Of a stretch of 64,000 nucleotides of DNA, positions 1-8,445 are shown one piece after another. The stretch is from Enterococcus gilvus ATCC BAA-350 (GTDB taxonomy: Bacteria > Bacillota > Bacilli > Lactobacillales > Enterococcaceae). The notes beneath the pieces were generated by a model. That model was not told where the DNA came from. It searched no databases and worked only from the letters and a program-made list of their open reading frames with translations. The translations under genes were made by a program, and so were the position numbers. The stretch lies in contig NZ_ASWH01000001.1 of the NCBI RefSeq assembly GCF_000407545.1, positions 124,001 to 188,000 of the forward strand. The letters are read 5' to 3'. The stretch's first letter is position 1. Each line of letters begins with the position of its first letter.

Positions 1-1
1 G

Positions 2-286
2 GTTCAAAACACGAACTTGCGAAGCGGCTTGCGACTGCTGCATCAACCTGCATGGTACCGAGGCAAGGATAGAAAGGCGCTGCTGGAACTATCCGAGCAC
101 CTGCAGCGTGTGATGCAATTGCATTTAAAAACAGAGAATTTAGTCGTCGGTATTCCTGGCTATGGGAAAGAAGTGACGCTGTTAGAAGTAGATGAGCCTG
201 TGTTTGTCCCTCATCATAAAGTCGAGCAGATCGTCGAATCAGCAGAAGGGTATTACATCAAGTTAAAACTAATAAAAACCATTTAA
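2..286 (+). CDS. C-terminal end of an unidentified protein (5'-partial)
   Basis: The reading frame is open from base 2 through the left edge of the window to a TAA at 284-286, so the true start lies upstream. An internal TTG at 17 has no ribosome binding site and is not a credible start. About 94 residues are visible: a basic, Trp/His-containing stretch followed by a beta-rich end (VVGIPGYGKEVTLLEV, then VFVPHHKVEQIVESAEGYYIKLKL). I do not recognise the family. A strong intrinsic terminator follows directly, so this is the last gene of its transcript. It is convergent with the nucleoside transporter gene. Confidence 0.5.
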   Translation, partial: VQNTNLRSGLRLLHQPAWYRGKDRKALLELSEHLQRVMQLHLKTENLVVGIPGYGKEVTLLEVDEPVFVPHHKVEQIVESAEGYYIKLKLIKTI

Positions 287-290
287 AAGC

Positions 291-318
291 AGTCGCACAG
301 GTGTGCGGCTCTTTTTTT
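291..318 (+). terminator. Intrinsic terminator
   Basis: Inverted repeat AGTCGCAC (291-298) and GTGCGGCT (303-310) with a four-base loop, followed by CTTTTTTT. It ends the 5'-partial gene. Confidence 0.85.
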
Positions 319-339
319 GGAAAGAGCGAGTTTTTCAAC

Positions 340-380
340 AAAAAAACAACCGTTCAGCACTAAAGAAAGCTGAAGGGTTG
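340..380 (-). terminator. Intrinsic terminator of the nucleoside transporter gene
   Basis: Read on the minus strand, CAACCCTTCAGC pairs with GCTGAACGGTTG (plus 369-380 and 347-358) around an eight-to-ten base loop, followed by a run of seven T. It lies just past the stop codon at 387. Confidence 0.8.
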
Positions 381-386
381 CGTGGG

Positions 387-1562
387 TTAAAAGATCAAAC
401 CTGTGATGATCGCGCTTAAAAAGCTGACCAAACTGGCACTTAGCAAAATTTTCAAGCCATGCTTTGCTACTAGATTGCCCTTTTCTTCATTCAGTCCCTT
501 CATCGCACCAGAGATGATCCCGATAGAAGAGAAATTCGCGAAGGAAACTAGGAAAACCGAAAGGATGGCTGTTGTACGCGGGGTAAAATCCCAGCTTCCT
601 TTAGCCAATTCTGTCATAGCGACAAATTCATTGGTCACAAGCTTTGTGGCCATCAAACTTCCGGCATCCACGGCTTCTTTCCAAGGGATTCCTGTAAGAA
701 ACGCCAGTGGCGCAAAGACATACCCTAAAATTTCTTGGAAGGTCAGGCCTGTGAGCTTGGAGAAAATAAAATTGATCATGGCGATCAATGCGACGAAGCC
801 AATCAGCATAGCCGCTACAGTGACCGCGACATGGAAGCCGTCAAGGATGTATTCCCCCAGCATTTGGAAAAAGGTTTGTTCCTTGTCCTCCTCGATCACC
901 AAGTCGTCATTCTCCAATTGGTAAGGATTCACGACGGAAGCGATGATGAACCCGCCGAATAAATTCAACACAAGTGCTGTGATCACATAACGTGGCTGGA
1001 TCAGTGCCATGTACGAACCGACGATCGACATAGAAACAGTGGACATCGCTGAAATACTCATAGAGGTCAGACGCTGTTCCGTTAAGGTAGGCAATTCCTT
1101 TTTAATGGAAATAAAGACTTCCGATTGACCTAAGATAGCAGAGGCGATCCCGTTATAGGATTCCAATTTTCCCATGCCGTTGATTTTACTAAGCCCGAGG
1201 CCGACACCCTTCATGAAGAGGGGCAAGATTTTGATGTAGCGCAAGATCCCGATAATGGCAGAGATAAAGACGATCGGCATCAAGACATTTAGAAAGAAAG
1301 GGAAGCTGCCCTTGTTGGCGATGCCGCCAAAAACAAATTCGACTCCTGCTCCTGCAAAGCGCAGCAAAGCATCAAACACGCCAGCCAGACTGCCAACGAT
1401 CGTCGTTCCTACCGTTGTACGCAATAAAACAAAGCCTAATAAAAATTGCAAAACTAACATGACCAGAATAGGCGAATAACGAATGTTCTTACGGTCGCTG
1501 CTAATCAAAAAACCTAGAGCCAAAACAAGGATCAGCCCAATAATACCTATCACAAAATGCAA
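387..1562 (-). CDS. nupC: NupC-type concentrative nucleoside transporter
   Basis: An integral membrane protein of the CNT family, which imports nucleosides with a proton or sodium ion. The length (about 391 aa) and the succession of hydrophobic segments fit the family, as do GQSEVFISIKKELP, the SISAMSTVSMSIVGSY segment and NEFVAM near the C-terminus. The frame can be extended to 1589, but I choose the TTG at 1562 because AGGAG lies seven bases upstream of it and the product then begins MHFVIGIIGLIL, as in relatives. It is a single gene with its own terminator. The divergent neighbour is busR, and nothing links the two functionally. Confidence 0.88.
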   Translation of the reverse strand: MHFVIGIIGLILVLALGFLISSDRKNIRYSPILVMLVLQFLLGFVLLRTTVGTTIVGSLAGVFDALLRFAGAGVEFVFGGIANKGSFPFFLNVLMPIVFISAIIGILRYIKILPLFMKGVGLGLSKINGMGKLESYNGIASAILGQSEVFISIKKELPTLTEQRLTSMSISAMSTVSMSIVGSYMALIQPRYVITALVLNLFGGFIIASVVNPYQLENDDLVIEEDKEQTFFQMLGEYILDGFHVAVTVAAMLIGFVALIAMINFIFSKLTGLTFQEILGYVFAPLAFLTGIPWKEAVDAGSLMATKLVTNEFVAMTELAKGSWDFTPRTTAILSVFLVSFANFSSIGIISGAMKGLNEEKGNLVAKHGLKILLSASLVSFLSAIITGLIF

Positions 1563-1929
1563 AAAATCACTCCTAATATATGAATTCAACTGAATTTCCT
1601 ACACGTTTCAGCGAAGAAAAACAGAATAGCAAAAAAATAATCTGGATTATCTTAGCTGTTTTAAGAATAAATTGCGAAGATTAACTCAAAAAATCAGCTT
1701 CTATGAATAAATTCTAAAGACGAAAGCACTAACAACTTCATTTTTTGCTCCTTTAATCTGAGTACAGATTTTCTAAAAAAAATATGCTATGCTTGAAAAG
1801 AATTCTGCAGAAAAAGCTGTCAGTTCCGTTTTTCGCAGTGTATAGAGTACAAAGTAAGCTATATACTTCCTCCTTTATTTAAGGCTAAGTCACTTTAACG
1901 GAATGATAGACGAACTAGGAGGGATCGAA
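1563..1929. other. Divergent intergenic region between nupC and busR
   Basis: About 370 AT-rich bases without a credible gene. Visible features are ATAATC-TG-GATTAT (about 1637-1650), a possible operator on the nupC side, and AAGTA-N7-TACTT (about 1853-1869) plus an AGTCACTTT half-site (about 1888-1896) just upstream of busR. The half-site resembles one arm of the repeat at the busA promoter, so busR autoregulation is possible but not shown. I find no convincing -35/-10 pair for either gene. Confidence 0.35.
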
Positions 1930-2562
1930 ATGGAAGGGGAAAATAAAAAACGGGTCTTACTTCCGCGGTATCAGCAAGTAGCAGTAGAGATCGCTGAACG
2001 AATTGCGGACAAACGGTACCAAGTAGGCTCAAAAATCCACGCGCGTTCGACACTTGCCAGCAACTTCAACGTGTCGCCGGAAACGGCTCGAAAAGCCATC
2101 AATGTATTAGTCGATCTTGGGATCATGGAAGTGCGTCATGGCAGTGGCGCTTACGTTCTGTCGCGGGAAAAAGCGCAGGCCTATTTTGAAAAGTACCAAG
2201 ATGTACAAACGATTCAAGAGATCAAAAACGACATTCAGGCCAGTGTCGATAAGCAAAAGCAAGAATTGGACAATGTCAGCCACTTGCTCAATCAATTGTT
2301 GTCTCAGACAAAACGCGTCCACAACGGTGCGCCCTTCGCTCCGTATGAATTGACCCTGACATCCGAGGCGGCCCACCTCGAAAGTACGGTCAATGAGCTG
2401 AACATTTGGCACGAGACCGGGGCGACGATCATTGCGATCCAGCAAAAGGATGAGCTGCTGTTGTCACCGGGTCCGTATGCGAAGATCTGTGCCGGCGACA
2501 CGTTGTTTTTTGTAGGGAACGAATTGGTCTTGCAACGGATGCAGCGGTTGTTTTATCCGTAG
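1930..2562 (+). CDS. busR: BusR-type GntR/RCK_C transcriptional repressor of betaine uptake
   Basis: The product (210 aa) has an N-terminal GntR-type winged helix (residues about 8-75, with TLASNFNVSPETARKAINVLVDLGIMEVRHGSGAYV split over helix and wing), a central coiled coil (about 85-125) and a C-terminal TrkA_C/RCK_C domain (about 135-210, ending CAGDTLFFVGNE). This architecture is that of BusR of lactococci and streptococci, which binds cyclic di-AMP and represses busAA-busAB. The target operon lies 1.7 kb downstream with an inverted repeat over its promoter. I chose the ATG at 1930 because AGGAGG precedes it by seven bases. The in-frame ATG at 1903 has no such site. Confidence 0.88.
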   Translation: MEGENKKRVLLPRYQQVAVEIAERIADKRYQVGSKIHARSTLASNFNVSPETARKAINVLVDLGIMEVRHGSGAYVLSREKAQAYFEKYQDVQTIQEIKNDIQASVDKQKQELDNVSHLLNQLLSQTKRVHNGAPFAPYELTLTSEAAHLESTVNELNIWHETGATIIAIQQKDELLLSPGPYAKICAGDTLFFVGNELVLQRMQRLFYP

Positions 2563-2570
2563 TGCTGCCG

Positions 2571-2605
2571 GATCAAAAAAGGACCGTGGGGGTCCTTTTT
2601 TGATT
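2571..2605 (+). terminator. Intrinsic terminator after busR
   Basis: GATCAAAAAAGGACC (2571-2585) is mirrored by GGTCCTTTTTTGATT (2591-2605) around a GTGGG loop. The T-run lies within the 3' arm. It separates busR from the oxidase gene. Confidence 0.85.
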
Positions 2606-2629
2606 GGTCAGAATTGAATCGTAAGAAAA

Positions 2630-2643
2630 TGATAACGCTTTCT
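2630..2643 (+). promoter_or_regulatory. Possible cre (CcpA) site upstream of the FAD oxidase
   Basis: TGATAACGCTTTCT matches the CcpA consensus TGNAANCGNTNNCA except at the fourth and last positions. It lies about 90 bases before the oxidase start. The match is suggestive only. Confidence 0.35.
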
Positions 2644-2730
2644 AATTTGAAGCCTTCTTCTTTTACTATTCTTAGCGAGCATGAGACACTTTCCTAATAA
2701 CCGCCACTTTTGTGAAATGGAGGATGTATC

Positions 2731-4080
2731 ATGGGAAAAAATCTATACGAATTGCCGCATTCGCTCAAAGAAATCGCGATATTTCCAGAAGACCCTCGTT
2801 ACGATACCGTTCGTTCAAATGATTATAAAGTCGGCCAGCCAAAAATCGTCCTTTTAGCAGAAACAGAAGAACAGGTCAGTGAAGCGATCACCTATGCCGC
2901 AAGTGTGAAGCACGGGCAGGAAGCGCCGTTTCCATTTTCCGTGCGAAGCGGAGGCCATGGGTTGTCTGCGACGTCAGTCAATGATGGCGGACTGATTCTT
3001 GACCTCTCGAACATGAACCAAATAACCGTTGTCGATAAAGAAAAAGGCCTCGTCCGTATCCAATCAGGTGCTCTTTGGGGAGACGTTGCGACGAAGCTGC
3101 ACGCCGATCACTTGGTTCTTTCCAGTGGCGACCATGGAGATACAGGCGTTGGCGGTCTGGCCGTCTCTGGCGGGATGGGAACAGTCGTACGGGCCATGGG
3201 ACTTACGATCGATTGCGTGGTCGGTGCGACGATCATTACCGCGGATGGTGAAAAACATGTCGTGGATGCCGCACACGAGCCGGAGCTTTTTTGGGGAATC
3301 CGAGGCGGCGGCGGGCAATTTGGCGTGGTGACGGAATTTCTTTTCCAGGCGGATACGGTCGTATCGACAAATCCCGTGTTCACTACACCGATCATCGTTC
3401 AAACGATCAGCTACACGGTAACGGACCTTTTTGAATTCATCCAAGCGTGGCATGGGTGGTTCAAGCAGGCCTCCAACCAACTGACGAGTATCATGCTGTT
3501 GAATCGAGGCGCGGACCAAACGGTCACAGTCCAAGCGAGAAACTTTTGGTACGGGGAAGAGACACCGCAAGCAAAAGAAGTGTTGGCACAGGCACTTCAA
3601 TTAAGTGATAGCACCGCTAATACGGAAGTTGCGATGAACTATGCAGACTTTTTCCCAGACGAGCATGCACGGATCGAAGGGAAAAATACGGCTTTTGGGA
3701 AAAATACTTTGGTGGCGGATATTCCTTATGAGATCGTTGCTGAAATGGAAAAGCTTCTTGAGCCAGATTTTGTTTATGGCATTGAACTGCGTGCACTTGG
3801 CGGCGCTGTGAATGAGAAGACTTCCGATTTCAATGCGTGGTCATTTAGGGATGCGGAGATCATGATCGCTTATTGGTTCAACAAGGACTCCGCGGCGGAG
3901 GCGATCCAATTGTTCCAGCCTATTTTGGAATTTGGTCAAGGGGTCTATGGTGCCTATTCCAGTGATACCAGTCATGAGGAAACGATGCGTGTCTGGTCTG
4001 TACCGACGGCGAATAAATTGCGAGGGCTGAAGCAACAGTACGATCCGATGAATGTATTTACGGAAAATCGTGAAGCATGA
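2731..4080 (+). CDS. FAD-binding oxidoreductase, berberine-bridge (BBE/PCMH) type
   Basis: A 449-aa flavoenzyme. The PCMH-type FAD domain occupies about residues 35-215, with SVRSGGHG carrying the histidine that in this family bonds covalently to FAD. The second attachment cysteine of bicovalent members is replaced in the segment SSGDHGDTGVGGLAVSGG, so single (His-only) attachment is likely. The C-terminus has the BBE signature YDPMNVF. Relatives oxidise sugars or secondary alcohols with oxygen. The substrate cannot be read here. It sits between busR and its presumed target operon and is bounded by terminators on both sides, so it is transcribed alone. The ATG at 2731 follows GGAGG at normal spacing. 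Confidence 0.85.
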   Translation: MGKNLYELPHSLKEIAIFPEDPRYDTVRSNDYKVGQPKIVLLAETEEQVSEAITYAASVKHGQEAPFPFSVRSGGHGLSATSVNDGGLILDLSNMNQITVVDKEKGLVRIQSGALWGDVATKLHADHLVLSSGDHGDTGVGGLAVSGGMGTVVRAMGLTIDCVVGATIITADGEKHVVDAAHEPELFWGIRGGGGQFGVVTEFLFQADTVVSTNPVFTTPIIVQTISYTVTDLFEFIQAWHGWFKQASNQLTSIMLLNRGADQTVTVQARNFWYGEETPQAKEVLAQALQLSDSTANTEVAMNYADFFPDEHARIEGKNTAFGKNTLVADIPYEIVAEMEKLLEPDFVYGIELRALGGAVNEKTSDFNAWSFRDAEIMIAYWFNKDSAAEAIQLFQPILEFGQGVYGAYSSDTSHEETMRVWSVPTANKLRGLKQQYDPMNVFTENREA

Positions 4081-4099
4081 GGCTGTTTTTATATATGTG

Positions 4100-4134
4100 A
4101 AGAACCTAGTGTCTGACGTTAGGTTCTTTTTTGC
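4100..4134 (+). terminator. Intrinsic terminator after the FAD oxidase
   Basis: AAGAACCTA (4100-4108) pairs with TAGGTTCTT (4120-4128), followed by TTTTT. It isolates the oxidase from busAA. Confidence 0.85.
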
Positions 4135-4203
4135 GGCAATTTTTGAAGGAGGCGGCATTATAGGGCGCATTTCCACTATTTCTGAAAATTTTCAGCATCT
4201 TCT

Positions 4204-4246
4204 TTGACAAAGTGACCACATGATGTTAGTGTTGTATGGTCACTTT
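4204..4246 (+). promoter_or_regulatory. busA promoter with overlapping inverted repeat (probable BusR operator)
   Basis: TTGACA (4204-4209), 17 bases, then TAGTGT (4227-4232) with a TG at 4224-4225, forms an extended -10 promoter. A perfect 10-bp inverted repeat, AAAGTGACCA (4209-4218) and TGGTCACTTT (4237-4246), separated by 18 bases, brackets the -10 region. BusR is known to bind a bipartite palindrome containing GTGAC/GTCAC at such promoters. The assignment of BusR to this site is inference from that knowledge and from the adjacent regulator gene. Confidence 0.75.
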
Positions 4247-4266
4247 TGTTAAAGGAGGATATAAAT

Positions 4267-5466
4267 TTGAGTAAAGTTAAGGTAGAACATCTGACTAAAA
4301 TATTTGGGAAAAAACAGCAACAAGCCCTCGCGATGATTCAAGAGAATCGCAGTAAAAACGAAATTGTAGAAAAAACAGGTGCGACTGTTGGTGTATATGA
4401 TGCAAGTTTTGAAGTCAATGAAGGAGAAATTTTTGTTATCATGGGACTTTCCGGCAGCGGAAAATCCACAATGATTCGTTTATTAAATCGGTTGATCGAT
4501 CCAACCTCTGGAGAGATCTATATCGATGGTGAAGACATTGCCAAAATGGATAAAGAAGCGTTGCGAGAAGTACGCCGCCATAAAATCAATATGGTTTTCC
4601 AAAATTTCGGACTGTTTCCTCATCGTACGATTTTAGAAAATACAGAATATGGTCTTGAAGTGCGAGGCGTGCCGAAAGAAGAGCGCCAAGCCAAGGCAGA
4701 ACAAGCATTAGACAACTCAGGGTTATTGACCTTTAAAGATCAATACCCAAATCAACTATCCGGTGGGATGCAGCAGCGGGTTGGATTGGCGCGGGCGTTA
4801 GCCAACGATCCAGAGATCCTGTTGATGGACGAAGCGTTCTCAGCGTTGGACCCATTGATCCGCCGCGAGATGCAGGATGAATTGTTGGATTTGCAGGCCA
4901 ACGTGCAAAAAACAATTATTTTCATCACCCATGATTTGAACGAGGCGTTACGCATCGGCGATCGCATCGCTTTGATGAAGGACGGACAAATCATGCAGAT
5001 CGGAACAGGGGAAGAAATTCTGACACATCCAGCGAACCAATATGTTCGTGATTTCGTAGAGGATGTCGATCGTTCGAAGGTTCTGACGGCACAAAACATC
5101 ATGGTACCGGCATTGACGACCAATATCGAAGTCGACGGTCCAAACGTTGCCTTGAATCGGATGCGGAAAGAAGAAGTCAGCATGCTTTTAGCGGTAGACC
5201 GCAAGCGTAAGCTGAAGGGCAGTCTGACAGCAGACAAAGCCCGTGAAGCACGGAAGAATAATTTAGAAATTAAAGATGTCATCGATAAAAATGTCCGTCG
5301 GATACCAAAAGATATGTTGGTCACTGATATTTTTAATCTGATTTTTGATTCGCCAGCACCCTTGGCCGTAGTAGAAGGCGATCGCTTAGTCGGCGTTGTT
5401 ATTCGGGGAAGTGTGTTAGAAGCATTGGCAGATACAGAGACAGAAGAGGTGAAGATGGATGTTTAA
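4267..5466 (+). CDS. busAA: Glycine betaine ABC transporter ATPase with tandem CBS domains (BusAA/OpuAA)
   Basis: The 399-aa ATPase subunit of an osmoprotectant importer. Walker A is GLSGSGKST (about residues 58-66), the signature is LSGGMQQR (about 165) and Walker B is [15 protein letters not shown]-terminal pair of CBS domains occupies roughly residues 275-395. In this family the CBS pair senses ionic strength and can bind cyclic di-AMP. The TTG at 4267 is chosen because AAAGGAGG lies eight to ten bases upstream; the earlier in-frame TTG at 4246 is inside the operator. It overlaps the permease gene by eight bases, as expected for an operon. Confidence 0.93.
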   Translation: MSKVKVEHLTKIFGKKQQQALAMIQENRSKNEIVEKTGATVGVYDASFEVNEGEIFVIMGLSGSGKSTMIRLLNRLIDPTSGEIYIDGEDIAKMDKEALREVRRHKINMVFQNFGLFPHRTILENTEYGLEVRGVPKEERQAKAEQALDNSGLLTFKDQYPNQLSGGMQQRVGLARALANDPEILLMDEAFSALDPLIRREMQDELLDLQANVQKTIIFITHDLNEALRIGDRIALMKDGQIMQIGTGEEILTHPANQYVRDFVEDVDRSKVLTAQNIMVPALTTNIEVDGPNVALNRMRKEEVSMLLAVDRKRKLKGSLTADKAREARKNNLEIKDVIDKNVRRIPKDMLVTDIFNLIFDSPAPLAVVEGDRLVGVVIRGSVLEALADTETEEVKMDV

Positions 5467-7177
5467 TATTTTACAACAAGCCTTGCCCGTCGCAAATTGG
5501 GTAGAGAGCTTTACAGATTGGTTGACAGGAACATTCTCCGGATTGTTCTCAGCCTTACAGCACATTGGTCAATTTTTAATGGATGGGATGACCAGTCTAT
5601 TAACGATGATCCCGCCATTATTGTTTATTTTAGCATTAACAGTTGCCGCCTTTTTCATTTCAAATAAGAAATGGGGATTGACGAGCTTCACGTTGATCGG
5701 ATTGCTCTTCATTTATAATCAAGGGTTATGGACAGACTTGATGAGCACGGTCACATTGGTTCTTTTATCGAGTGTGTTATCGATCATCATCGGGGTACCA
5801 TTGGGGATCTTGATGGCGAAAAATGAGACAGCAAAGAAAATCATCACGCCGATCTTGGACTTTATGCAGACGATGCCAGGTTTCGTTTATTTGATTCCTG
5901 CGGTCGCGTTCTTTGGTATCGGGATGGTCCCAGGGGTATTCGCCTCAGTGATCTTCGCGTTGCCGCCAACGGTTCGTTTTACCAACTTAGGGATTCGTCA
6001 AATTCCGAAAGAATTGGTGGAAGCCTCTGATTCATTCGGTGGAACAGCGAAACAAAAATTATTCAAGTTAGAATTGCCATTAGCGAAAAGCACGATTTTA
6101 GCCGGTATCAACCAAACAACGATGTTGGCTTTATCTATGGTCGTGATCGCCTCTATGATCGGTGCACCTGGTCTAGGTCGCGGCGTCTTGTCCGCCTTGC
6201 AGCGTGCACAAGTCGGGAATGGTTTCGTAAACGGTTTGGCTTTGGTTATCTTAGCGATCATCATTGACCGTTTCACACAAAACATCAACAAACCAAAACA
6301 ACAATCTGCTCAAAAAATGCCGAAGAAGAAAAAGATCGGTATTGCAGCAGGTGTCGTTGCAGCGATCGTCTTACTGGCTTCCTTTGGATTAGGCGGAGCC
6401 TCAAAAGAAAACAAAGGAACGATCAATTTGACTTACGTGGAATGGGACACGGAAGTTGCTTCCACACACGTCGTCGGAGAAGTATTGAAGGAAATGGGCT
6501 ACAACGTCAACATGACACCGTTAGACAATGCGATCATGTGGGAATCTGTCGCAAAAGGGGAATCGGACGCGATGGTATCCGCTTGGCTGCCAAACACGCA
6601 CAAATCTCAATTTGCACAATACAAAGATCAAGTCGATGATCTTGGCGTGAATCTGAAAGGGGCGAAAGTCGGGATCGTTGTTCCTGACTACATGGATGTG
6701 AATTCCATCGCGGACCTGACAGATCAAGCCAACAAGACCATCACTGGGATCGAGCCTGGCGCAGGTGTTGTGAATGCGGCTGAAAATACCGTGAAGGCTT
6801 ATCCAAATCTAGCGGATTGGAACGTTTCTACGTCTTCATCTGGTGCGATGACCGTTGCTCTTGGTCAAGCGATCAAGAAAAAACAACCAATCGTGATCAC
6901 AGGCTGGTCGCCACATTGGATGTTCGCAAAATATGGGTTGAAATATTTAGAAGATCCAAAAGGCGCTATGGGAACTGAAGAAGCGATCCATACAATGGCA
7001 CGCAAAGGGCTGGAGAAAGATCAGCCAGAAGCGTACAAGGTATTGGACAACTTCAATTGGACACAAAAGGACATGGAAAGTGTCATGTTAGCGATCAATG
7101 AAGGCAAAGACCCTTCTCAAGCAGCACAAGACTGGATCAAAGAACACCAAAAAGAAGTCGACGAATGGAAGAAATAG
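5459..7177 (+). CDS. busAB: Glycine betaine ABC transporter permease fused to substrate-binding protein (BusAB/OpuABC)
   Basis: A 572-aa fusion. The N-terminal half (to about residue 280) is a multi-span permease with the EAA-type loop [24 protein letters not shown] lysine-rich linker and one further hydrophobic segment ([20 protein letters not shown]) follow. The extracellular half (about 325-572) is an OpuAC-type betaine-binding domain with conserved tryptophans ([21 protein letters not shown]). With BusAA it forms the betaine importer used under hyperosmotic stress. The fusion of permease and receptor is normal for lactic acid bacteria. It ends at a strong terminator. Confidence 0.93.
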   Translation: MFNILQQALPVANWVESFTDWLTGTFSGLFSALQHIGQFLMDGMTSLLTMIPPLLFILALTVAAFFISNKKWGLTSFTLIGLLFIYNQGLWTDLMSTVTLVLLSSVLSIIIGVPLGILMAKNETAKKIITPILDFMQTMPGFVYLIPAVAFFGIGMVPGVFASVIFALPPTVRFTNLGIRQIPKELVEASDSFGGTAKQKLFKLELPLAKSTILAGINQTTMLALSMVVIASMIGAPGLGRGVLSALQRAQVGNGFVNGLALVILAIIIDRFTQNINKPKQQSAQKMPKKKKIGIAAGVVAAIVLLASFGLGGASKENKGTINLTYVEWDTEVASTHVVGEVLKEMGYNVNMTPLDNAIMWESVAKGESDAMVSAWLPNTHKSQFAQYKDQVDDLGVNLKGAKVGIVVPDYMDVNSIADLTDQANKTITGIEPGAGVVNAAENTVKAYPNLADWNVSTSSSGAMTVALGQAIKKKQPIVITGWSPHWMFAKYGLKYLEDPKGAMGTEEAIHTMARKGLEKDQPEAYKVLDNFNWTQKDMESVMLAINEGKDPSQAAQDWIKEHQKEVDEWKK

Positions 7178-7187
7178 CATAAATAAA

Positions 7188-7230
7188 AAAACGCTGGTTT
7201 ATCGAGGTTCCTCGATAAACCAGCGTTTTT
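7188..7230. terminator. Bidirectional intrinsic terminator
   Basis: A 19-20 bp near-perfect hairpin (arms 7188-7207 and 7210-7229, loop TT) flanked by A-runs and T-runs. It serves busAB on plus and the convergent dehydrogenase gene on minus, whose stop overlaps the 3' arm. Confidence 0.95.
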
Positions 7231-8260
7231 ATTCGGGCTTCAACAAGATTTTCAATTCGTCGCCATTCATTGCCAATTCAAAGCCTTTTTCCCATTCAGA
7301 AAGGGGCAGGATGTTCGTAACGATCAAGGAAGGATCAACGTTTGCTGTCGTTAACCATTCGAGGGTCTTTTTCCAAGAGCTTGGTTTTTGTGTGCGGGAA
7401 CCGATGAGCTGGATTTCTTTGTTCAGAAGAAGACTCATATCCAACGGTACCGGGTTTTGTGCAAACAAGCCTTCTTGAACGACCGTTCCTTTTTTCTTTA
7501 CGATTTCTAGCGCCTGCTGCAAGGCTTTTGGACTGCCGGAGCATTCAAAGACCTGATCAAAACCATGTCCGTCCGTTTGATCGCTGACAAGTGTCGACAG
7601 CTTGGTCACTTGGCTGTCGATGACTTGGGGGAGGCCTAGATCGTTGGCTTTAGCCAATCTTTTTTGGTCCTTTGAAATCCCGATGAGCGTGACCTCTGCA
7701 CCTAGTGACTGTACGACTAAGGCCAGCAACACACCGATCGGTCCGGGTCCGAAAACGGCAATTTTCTCATCGGATCGAATACTTGTTTTTTCCATCGCTG
7801 CATGGATACAGCAAGCAAGGGGTTCCATCAAGGCAGCAGCTTCATCAGATACTTCCGGGGGAAGTTTGTGGCAGCGCGCCGCTTTTGCGGAAACAAAGTT
7901 GGCGAAGCTGCCATCTACTTGTGTGCCCAAGCCTTTACGCTCGCTGCATAGATTGTATTCTTCCCTAAGACAGTAAGGACAAATTTCACAAACTTCATAG
8001 GTTGTCTCACTTACAACGCGGTCTCCAATTTGTAGATCTGTTACTTTATCTCCTGTTTCGCAAACTATACCAATGAACTCGTGGCCGAGTGTCAAAGGTA
8101 TTTTTTTGTTATATTCTCCCTTCAATGCATGAATATCTGATCCGCAAATCCCACTATAAAGAACATCGATAATAACTTCATTCTCCTCTGCTGTTGGCTT
8201 TTTAACCGAACAAAGAGCCATGTTTCCAAAACCGCTGGCTAGCTTTCTCAAGGCTTTCAA
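7229..8260 (-). CDS. Zinc-dependent medium-chain alcohol/polyol dehydrogenase
   Basis: A 343-aa MDR-family enzyme. It shows the catalytic zinc ligands CGSD and GHEF, a structural zinc lobe (CEICPYCLREEYNLC) and the Rossmann motif VFGPGPIGVLLA. Relatives oxidise polyols or polyol phosphates such as sorbitol or galactitol 1-phosphate. It is divergent from the GAT-type PTS operon, which suggests it acts on that sugar (inference). The open frame runs to 8422, but a TTG at 8260 preceded by AAGGAGG gives a start MKALRKLASGFGNMAL typical of the family. The upstream extension is low in complexity and has no homology I recognise. Confidence 0.85.
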   Translation of the reverse strand: MKALRKLASGFGNMALCSVKKPTAEENEVIIDVLYSGICGSDIHALKGEYNKKIPLTLGHEFIGIVCETGDKVTDLQIGDRVVSETTYEVCEICPYCLREEYNLCSERKGLGTQVDGSFANFVSAKAARCHKLPPEVSDEAAALMEPLACCIHAAMEKTSIRSDEKIAVFGPGPIGVLLALVVQSLGAEVTLIGISKDQKRLAKANDLGLPQVIDSQVTKLSTLVSDQTDGHGFDQVFECSGSPKALQQALEIVKKKGTVVQEGLFAQNPVPLDMSLLLNKEIQLIGSRTQKPSSWKKTLEWLTTANVDPSLIVTNILPLSEWEKGFELAMNGDELKILLKPE

Positions 8261-8445
8261 TGGTAGATCCTCCTTTTCTTTCTTCTTATAATTGTTATAA
8301 AAAATATTCCAGACAACTAGTATCCCAAGAGTAGCACAGCCCGCCTTTTTTGAGCTATCACAATTCTTTTGAGAATCGAACAAAAAGGATTGGTCTTGTG
8401 AAATAATAGGAGGCAGATACAATTAAATGTGTAGAGGTGAGAGGG

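Noticed and set aside
2107..2445. Minus-strand frame within busR
   Set aside because: It is a shadow of the busR reading frame with low-quality sequence and no start signals.
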